This document shows, piece after piece, positions 56,881 to 64,000 of a stretch of DNA of 64,000 bases. The stretch is from Caenorhabditis remanei (lineage: Eukaryota > Nematoda > Chromadorea > Rhabditida > Rhabditidae), in assembly GCF_010183535.1 (NCBI RefSeq), contig NC_071332.1, forward strand, positions 13,144,001 to 13,208,000, in the 5' to 3' direction. A model generated the notes under the pieces. The model was not told the DNA's origin and did not search any database. It saw nothing but the letters and a program-made list of their open reading frames with translations. The translations under genes were made by a program, and so were the position numbers. Each line of letters starts with the position of its first letter. Position 1 is the first letter of the stretch.

Positions 56881-58853
56881 TCAGTGAAAAGGAAACAATG
56901 CAATAAAAATGAGAGAAAAGCTGAAAATCCAGGAATCAGCAGAGTAACCAGATTTCATCGTAGTTTCTGATTCTGCGAATAGTGTGGTTGATTCTGATAG
57001 ATCTGAGCTAGCTGGTATTGTTGTAAAATTCAATCCTGACTCATATGATTTAGTGGAAATCAAATCAAAGACTACTGGCGTCGTTGCCAATATAGTTGGC
57101 TCCTTTTGTGTTGTTACAGCTGTTGGAAGCTTTGCTGAAAACGTAGTTTTTTGTAAAAGAATATATTTGACAAGTCGAAAACTCACTACAACTCTTCTTG
57201 TTATACTTTGTTGTAGTTTGTGTCAGTTTTTGAAAAAGTAGACATTCTCTTCTATCTCTGAAGATGTCTTGAGAATTACCATCAATTTCAATTATTTGGT
57301 CGAACCCATTTGGAAACGGTGGTGTCTGAGAATGTTTTCAATATTTTGTTAGCTCAAAAAACGAATTATCTCACTACTAACCTTCATATTTGGAAGCCAA
57401 ATTTTTTGCAGTTTTTTGTTCGAGTTTATTCGGATCATTGGGATTTTGTCTAAGTTAAATTGAAGAAAATAAATGAACCAAAATATTTATTCCTAATTCT
57501 TACCCATTCTCAGATTTGTAACTTGTCGGAAGTTCGCCAGAAATCCTAAATCAGTCAACTTCTCAGTGTCCTCTATTGTCAGAGTACCATAAATATGTGT
57601 CACTTTTTCAAGTTTTGATAGGTGTTCCTCATTTTCCGAGTTAATAATAACATTTCCGATAATATGCTGGCAATTTGAATCCATAGTATTCAAATCTTCG
57701 AAATTACAAACTTTCTGCTTGTCCTTCCTTATCAAATCAGGGCATAACTTCGCTTGTATATTTAAAAACTGAGCTTTCGCTTCTGCAAATGCCTGGAGTT
57801 CATTCGTGGAAATACAGAAATCTGGGTGATTGTTGGTCAAGTTCACCCAGGGCAGTCCATCCGCTGGAAGAGATTTCTGAAGTATTCAACAGTTCGGATA
57901 ACAAGAAATTCATTAAATCATACTTTCAGAGAACCAAGTCCAAGTTTTTTCAAATTTGGATTTCCATAGATATCAACATAGTACTCTCCAGTATATTGAA
58001 ATTCAATAGTTTTCAAGTTCTCTAAAAACGATAGATCTTCAAGATCTGTTTCATAAACTCTCAGATATCCATTCAACTTTTTTAGAAAAGATAATGGTTT
58101 CAAGTTCATAGATCCATTGACTTTATAAATTTTCAAGCCACCACTTGTTATTTTTGTACAATTTGGGTAGTGAGGTAAAGAATTCGCACCGATCCTTGCA
58201 TTTTTACAATCTGAAGGCAATTTACGATCTAGGTGTCGACAAAAAGATTGAGTTATTCGAAATTACCGCAGTTTTTCAAGTTGGAATAAACATTATAATC
58301 GATATTATTTGAATATATTTGCCTGTCGCAAAATGGCTCGAAGTCCAACTTCAAATTGCCAACAATATGCCATGTGAACGTTGTTATGCCCTCCCAATTC
58401 CAAAAGGTTGTTATATTTGTCAGTTCTGTGTTATGACCTATTATAATCATGACTGAAAAAAGAACTTTGTAATTTGACAGAGAAGAATGGTCTCACAATA
58501 TATCGCTTTGAGAGATGGTAGAAAGTTCAGAGATTTGTAATTGGTGTACTCTATCGTCAGTTTTCCATATAAAGTTTTCAAATTATGAAATGAAGAATTC
58601 AGCTGAGATTCAGTCAAATCAGTTTGCGAATTGATGCGCAGATCCCCGCAAACTTTTTCACACATTGACGGCCATTTTTTAATCGACTCAGAAGTAATGA
58701 AGCCTTCAGTGAAGTTGCAACCGGCATCTTAACTCGGAACTACTTTCTTCATACACAATTAAACTAACCACATGTTTCTACTGTTACTATCTTCCAAGGT
58801 TCATCCTGTGAAGAAATGAGATGAAGAATACACAAAAGTATGAACAAAATCAT
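56881..58853 (-). CDS. Receptor L-domain (IRLD-type) protein, second subtype, with Thr/Ser stalk
   Basis: Start at 58853 (MILFILLCILHLISSQDEPW). L domain 1: WPSMCEKVCGDLRINSQTDL, LNSSFHNLKTLYGKLTIEYT, then CDRQIYSNN and SNLKNCG. A middle block, DCKNARIGANSLPHYPNC and MNLKPLSFLKKLNGYLRVYE, is present only in this subtype. L domain 2: FCISTNELQAFAEAKAQF, KVCNFEDLNTMDSNCQHIIG and NEEHLSKLEKVTHIYGTLTI. Then a C-rich block (RRECLLFQKLTQTTTKY) and, in the last exon, a Thr/Ser-rich stalk (TTPVVFDLISTKSYESG) and hydrophobic end (WIFSFSLIFIALFPFH), stop at 56881. This looks like an O-glycosylated, membrane- or GPI-anchored protein. No lesion. Confidence 0.78.
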
Positions 58854-59164
58854 GTGAAAATGTATGGATAGAATGAAAATTGAAGTTTTAAACAAGAAGA
58901 AAATGACGGCAGAAAAATAAAATAATTGGTGGTTGAGTACTCGTGTTTCTTGTTTGAATTTTTGGTGCATTTTTCAAGGGAAAACATGAATCAAGTAGCC
59001 GTGCCAAAAGTAGAGTCAGTCACAGAAAGATTAAAACAGATATTACTCTTTTCTGGAAGTTGTGGAATTACTTTTCGCAAAACGGGTGGTATTTGTCAAT
59101 CCAATACATTTGAATGAGGCAGGATTTCAATGAAAAAGAGTTTTGATAATTATAATTTCTTTAT
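58854..59164. other. Intergenic, 311 bp
   Basis: Spacer between two second-subtype L-domain genes. Nothing recognised. Confidence 0.4.
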
Positions 59165-60979
59165 TCAATAAATTGTGAATATGGTTAGCACTAAAAACCA
59201 CTGAACACTTGAAAGTGTTTCACTCTTGCTTCCTCCAACTTCGTTTTCTTCCGGATCTGCTGCTTCCAACTTTGCTGAAAATTGTATCAAGTGTTCTTAG
59301 CACTACCTTGTTGGTCAAAAACAGACCACAACTCTTTCCATTATATTTCAAATACGATTGAGTATGCTTTTGAAATAAACGGCACTCTTTTTGATTTTTG
59401 AAAATATCCAACGAGTTTCCGTTTATTTCGAAATGACTCTCGGTATCAGGAAATGGAGGAGTCTGGAAATATTCGAAGTGAATAGGTTTACGTCAATGTT
59501 GATTACCGTCATTTTAGGCAGAGAAATGTTTCGAAGGTTTTTATTAAATAAAATTCGTATCATAGCAGGACCACCTCAAAAATAAAAATGTAGACAATTT
59601 GGAAACTTCTAAAAGTTCTCACCTAAATTCAACGTAGCCACTTGCTGAAAGTTGGATAGAAAATCCAAATCAGTTAGCTCGATGGTGTTCTCGACAGTGA
59701 TTGATCCGTAAGTGTTTGTCATATTTTTCAGTCTCCAGACTTCGTTTTCATTCTCAGAGTTAACCAAAACATCTCCGATAACGTGTTGACAAGTTGGATC
59801 CAAGTTACTCAATAATTCAAAAATACAGACTTTTTGTCCATCTTTTCTCTCCAATTCCGGACAAATCTTCGCATTCAGATTATAGAAGTGAACTGTGGAC
59901 GACGCGAAGGCTTGTAATTCGTAGGTAGTCAAACAGAACTCTTGATGATTTCTCTCCAAATTGAATGTGTATTCTGCTTCTTTTGGGTATATGTTCTGTA
60001 ACAAGTTTCATCAAACAGCAGAGGGAGAGAGACAAGCAAACCTTCAATGAATCCCATCCGAGTCTTTTCAAATTTGGATTGTCATGTATATTTGTTATGT
60101 TATATATCTGAATGGACTCGCCAATCATAGTTTCCAAGTTTCCGAGAAATGATAAGTTAGTTAGTTCTGTATCGAATATTTCAACGTTTCCATTCACTTT
60201 TTTCAGGAATAGCAAAGGAGATAAATCCATATGATCGGTCACTTTTGTGATTTTCAATCCGCCATTTCTACCTCCAGTAATCGATGTGCAGTTTTTGTAA
60301 TACGGTAGAGATTCTGGACTTATTCGAGCGTTTTTGCATGCTGAAAACTGTGAGAACTATTTAATATTTCCCAAAACACTCACCACACCCATTTAAATTT
60401 CCGTAAGCATCTAGGTTACTGTTGAAAATATTTGAGTCTTCATAATCACAAAACTTTGATAAATCTGCCTTCGTGTTATTGATTATATGCCAGACACACT
60501 CACTCTCAGTGTACCAATAATCCAAATGTTTTATATCTGAGAGATCTGGATTGTTTGCAATAACAAAACCATCTGGAGTAAATGTTTTGTAATTAAATTC
60601 AGAATCTGTCGTCTTACCACTACCGCAATAAAAATCAGTCAGCCGAGAGAGGAATTTGAGAGACGTGATAGAGGAGTTCTCAATTCTCAAGTTTCCATTT
60701 AAAGTGACAAGTTTTCTGAATAGTTCCTTGAGCTCCTTTTCAGATAAATCAGTATTCTCATTAATGAATATATTCCCGCATACTATTTCACAAGTTCTCG
60801 GCCATTTTTTTATTGACTCTGTTGTGATGTAAGATTCATTGAAATGACAGTTCAAATCTGAATTCAAAAATGTCTCGTGTCGATATGGTCGAAGGCTCAC
60901 CACAAGGATGGAAGAAACAATAAGACCTTTCAGGAAACAAATGGAAGAAAATCAGAAAAATTAGAAGAATAGACAGCAT
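59165..60979 (-). CDS. Receptor L-domain (IRLD-type) protein, second subtype
   Basis: Start at 60979 (MLSILLIFLIFFHLFPERSY). L domain 1: CHFNESYITTESIKKWPRTC, ENTDLSEKELKELFRKLVTL, then a loop with PDGFVIANNPDLSDIKHLDY and GNLNGCG. Middle block: ACKNARISPESLPYYKNC, DLSPLLFLKKVNGNVEIFD. L domain 2: FCLTTYELQAFASSTVHF, KVCIFELLSNLDPTCQHVIG and LTDLDFLSNFQQVATLNLG. The Cys block reads NQKECRLFQKHTQSYLKYNG. The last exon must join in phase 1, giving AKLEAADPEENEVGGSKSET and the hydrophobic end VQWFLVLTIFTIY with TGA at 59165-59167. The alternative basic reading frame there has no counterpart in paralogs. Intact. Confidence 0.78.
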
Positions 60980-61180
60980 GATGTTTGAGAGAAAGAGTAA
61001 AATGAATGTCTCGGCTATAGTATATATGTTATAAGGGAAAATAATTACAAGTTAGAGAGTGGTGGTGTTTTCTATATTATGGTTTATGATCAGTTGACAT
61101 AGAGAATACTGAACTATCTCGAAGTTAAAGGCTACTATATAAAGACTATGTTGTATGATTTCAGCTTTATTTTAAATATC

Positions 61181-63011
61181 TCAGTTGTCAAAACAAACAA
61201 TTGGAAAAATCAAAGAAAAAAGAATAAAAGAAAATGTGAATTTCAAAGATACTGCGTTTTTTTCATTATCTGTTCCTGTGATACTCGCATTCGGTAACTT
61301 CGCTGAAAATTGGAATCCATTTTTACTCTACGCGTAATTTTAACTCACTGCAGCTCTTATCGTTATACTTTATTTGTGTTTGTGTTAACTTTTGAAACAA
61401 TAGACATTCTTTTCGGTTTGTAAAAATGTCTTTAGAGTTACCATCAATTCGGAGGGTGGAATCTTCGGTTATTGGAAATGGAGGGGTCTAGAAAATGGAT
61501 TTTCATAGTATATAAGTAAGATTGAAAATAAACCTTCATTTGGGGAAGTGACACATTCTGAAGTTTTTTGTTGTCTAGAAATTGTATTAATGAAGGGGAA
61601 CCTGAAATACAATAGTATTGGAATTCTATGGATTTATTGGATTTGCATACCAACTTTCAACGTTGCAACTACACGGAAGTTGGATAAAAAACTTAAGTTA
61701 GTCAGCTCCTTCGTTTCCTCGACCATCAATGATCCATAAATATGTGTTGTGTTTTGCAATTTCCAAGCATTGCTCTCATTCTCTGCATTAATCACGACAT
61801 CACCAATTACATGCACACAATCCGATTCCATTGTGTTCAAATCGTCAAAGTTACACACTTTCTGACCATCTTTTCTGGCAGTTTCGGGACAAAGGGAAAT
61901 TTCACCATAGTCATAAAATGCAGCTGTACCCTCTGCAAAAGTCTGTAATTCGTTAGTAGAGAAACAGAACTCTGGATGATTATTAGTGATGGAGAGTGAG
62001 AATCCGTTTTGGTCAGGGTATATCTTCTGAAACGAGAATAGATTATTTAGTTTAGATGTAATAGAATCCTTCACTTTCAAGGAATCCCATCCGAGGCGTT
62101 TCAATTTTGGATTGTTGCTTATTTGAGTGATGTTGAATGCTTGAAAACGTTCCCCGATTATTGTCTCCAGGTTACTCAAAAACGACAAGTTCGTCAGTTC
62201 AGTGTCAAATATTTCAATGTTTCCATTCACTTTTTTCAAGAAAGACAACGGAGATAAATCAGTATATTCTGTAACCTTCGTGATTTTGAGCACACCCTTC
62301 TCACCGCCATGGATGTATGAACAATTTTGATAGAATGGGAGAGATTCTGGAGTGATACGAACATTGAAACATTCTGAAAGGAAAATCAGATTAGATATAC
62401 ATTTCATTGGAGAGCTTTACCGCAATCTTTCAAGTTTCCATAAGCATTCATGTCGGTGTTGTAAATTATTGACCCATAATCACAATACGGGGTCAAGTCT
62501 AACTGTGTATTGTTAATAATATTATATACACACGGGTTATAAGTTTTCCAATACATATTGTCCAGACTAGATAATTTTGAATTATGGGAAAGAAAGAACC
62601 CTCCTGAAAATGTTTTCTTGTTTCGAAACTTACAATTCGAAAACTTAGACTTACCTCCGCTGCATTCAAATTTCCGAAGAGATTTGAAAATTCGGAGACT
62701 GGTAAAACTTGTGTACTCAATTTTCAAATTGCCATTCAAAATCTCAAGTTTTTCGAAATTCTTCTCTAATTCTGATTCGGACACATCTGTATTCCCGTCA
62801 ATATATATGTTTCCACACACCATCGTGCAAGATTTCGGCCACTTTCTTATAGTTTTAGAACTGATTGTCAACTCATCAAAATGACAATTTAAATCTGAAT
62901 TAGTGTCACAATCCCAGAGTTTTAGTTCTATTTCTTACCACAAATATCTTCAGAAGTTACTTTTGAAATGATAAAAAGTGAAACGAAAATCTGATTTATC
63001 GGGAAAAACAT
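61181..63011 (-). CDS. Receptor L-domain (IRLD-type) protein, second subtype
   Basis: Start at 63011 (MFFPINQIFVSLFIISKVTS). L domain 1: CHFDELTISSKTIRKWPKSC, TDVSESELEKNFEKLEILNG, then CKFRNKKTFSGGFFLSHNSK and GNLKDCG. Middle block: ECFNVRITPESLPFYQNC, DLSPLSFLKKVNGNIEIFD. L domain 2: FCFSTNELQTFAEGTAAF, KVCNFDDLNTMESDCVHVIG and LTNLSFLSNFRVVATLKV. Cys block: NRKECLLFQKLTQTQIKY. Last exon: KLPNASITGTDNEKNAV and hydrophobic end FTFSFILFSLIFPIVCF with TGA at 61181-61183. Very close to the gene at 59165, pointing to a recent tandem duplication. No disabling change. Confidence 0.8.
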
Positions 63012-63497
63012 GACGTTAGAAGAGAAAGTAAGAAAATTGAAAACTTGAGAGCAGGAGATTGGAATAGATGGAGAAATAATAATAGGGTTGTTCTCTCTTT
63101 ATTTTGTTTTTTTGATTTTCTCTAGCATAAGGAAAAAGAATAAATGTAAGACTTTATTCCAGTTCTTTTCAGTTTTCGCAGAGACATCTGAAAAATTTCA
63201 AAGGAGTTTCAGGTTTTCGTTTTTGAGTTATGGGTTTCCCTTTTGATTTTCTTCAACTTTGATATCCTTTTTCTAGGACCAGCTTGTTTACAATAATTTC
63301 ATGACCTTCTCCCAATCCCAAGCTGAGAACTTCAGTTTCGTTTGGCCGCCTCCACGTTCAAAATTGCATACTTCTAGGAAAACGCAGAATTGCCAGTTAA
63401 TTAAAATCAAAGTCATAGCAGCTGAAAAAATGAAGCAGATATTTTCCTTTTTATTGCACACCTTTCCAAAGTTGTCTATTGATTTCCTCTCTAAAAA
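63012..63497. other. Intergenic, 486 bp
   Basis: Divergent promoter region between the last L-domain gene and the srh gene. No CACCTG/CACGTG E-box was seen here. A minus-strand frame at 63288-63569 overlaps the srh exon and is not credible. Confidence 0.4.
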
Positions 63498-64000
63498 ATG
63501 TATTTTGAAACTCCAAACTTTGTTTCCAACTCTCTTCATCTCATTAGTATCATCACAACTCCCATCCATCTTATTGGCTTTTATTGTATTTTATTCAAAA
63601 CTCCTGAATCCATGAAATCAGTGAAATGGGGAATGTTTCATGTTCATTTTTGGTGCACGTTAATGGATTGGTCTCTGACTGTCATTACAATACCGTATTT
63701 ATTGAGTCCAGTTGCTGCAGGTGTTCCCTTAGGATTCGCAAATGTTCTTGGAATATCTACAGATTTTCAGTGTTATTTTGCCCTCACTTCAGTAGCAGGT
63801 AGGCTTCAGAAAAGTAAATGTTTATCAACTTACCCGTTTTAATTCAGCCCAGGGAATGGCCTTTGTTTTAATTTTCGAAAATCGGTATTTTCTAATATTT
63901 GCTCGAAACACGTTGTGGCGATACATCCGTGTAGTTTTTATTATTATCAATTACTGTGCTGTTTTCTGTGTCTTCTTGCCATTATTGACAATGATTCCAG
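63498..64000 (+). CDS. Srh-family chemoreceptor, 5' part, runs off the right edge
   Basis: Start at 63498 (MYFETPNFVSNSLHLISIIT). The Srh hallmark IHLIGFYCILFKTPESMKSV follows TM1, then KWGMFHVHFWCTLMDWSLTV and PYLLSPVAAGVPLGFANVLG. An intron (about 63799-63846) joins SVA to AQGMAFVLIFENRYFLIFAR, then VVFIIINYCAVFCVFLPLLT up to the window end. The K-T-P-E-x-M-K-S-V-K-W string distinguishes Srh from the Sri-like genes at 11-17 kb. Only TM1 to about TM4 is visible. Intact as far as seen. Confidence 0.85.

Noticed and set aside
59220..59290. Basic C-terminus SKVGSSRSGRKRSWRKQE for the L-domain gene at 59165
   Set aside because: It arises from reading the last exon in the wrong phase; the phase-1 junction gives an acidic stalk and a hydrophobic tail like the paralogs.
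1..64000. tRNA, rRNA or other structured RNA genes
   Set aside because: No cloverleaf or conserved RNA box stood out by eye; a tRNAscan or Rfam search would be needed to exclude them.

Overview
This window is nematode DNA, almost certainly from the genus Caenorhabditis and probably from a chromosome arm. The species cannot be fixed from sequence alone. The evidence is the AT-rich sequence, many 45-55 bp introns with GT...TTTTCAG borders, TTTCAG trans-splice-like acceptors just ahead of start codons, and tandem arrays of nematode-specific families: Srw and Str-superfamily (Srh, Sri-like) chemoreceptors, receptor L-domain (IRLD-type) proteins and a WSN-domain protein. Genes were rebuilt by joining exons by eye, using paralog alignment and splice phase.

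Layout. 0-1.8 kb: two paralogous seven-TM genes of unassigned family (-). 2.2-10.9 kb: five srw genes (-). 11.3-17.2 kb: four Sri-like genes (-), each with a CACCTG E-box upstream. 17.5-19.9 kb: an srw fragment and an intact srw gene (+). 20.4-24.5 kb: a large gene (+) encoding signal peptide, WSN domain, helical ectodomain, TM segment, ankyrin repeats and a tandem BRCT module. 25.8-29.9 kb: three related coiled-coil genes (+), two of them tail-anchored. 30.0-31.1 kb: a fifth Sri-like gene (+) with the same E-box. 31.6-41.0 kb: five srw genes (+), the last frameshifted. 41.3-46.1 kb: three L-domain genes (+). 46.6-47.4 kb: a small secreted-peptide gene and a short hypothetical. 47.6-63.0 kb: seven L-domain genes (-), the first carrying a 667-bp foldback transposon in an intron. 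63.5-64.0 kb: the start of an srh gene (+).

The receptors are likely chemosensory GPCRs of amphid or phasmid neurons. The L-domain proteins look secreted or GPI-anchored, with a signal peptide, two Cys-rich L domains and a hydrophobic C-terminal tail. Four of the ten L-domain genes and one srw gene carry single disabling lesions in otherwise well-kept exons, so the arrays are turning over recently.

The most notable items are: (1) the foldback element with intact 8-bp target duplications, whose removal leaves a 46-bp intron; (2) a transmembrane WSN protein with a BARD1-like ankyrin plus tandem-BRCT tail; (3) an E-box shared by all five Sri-like genes; (4) apparent gene conversion of a terminal exon between two Sri-like genes; (5) a coiled-coil, tail-anchored trio with a common upstream motif; (6) precise intron loss in one L-domain gene.
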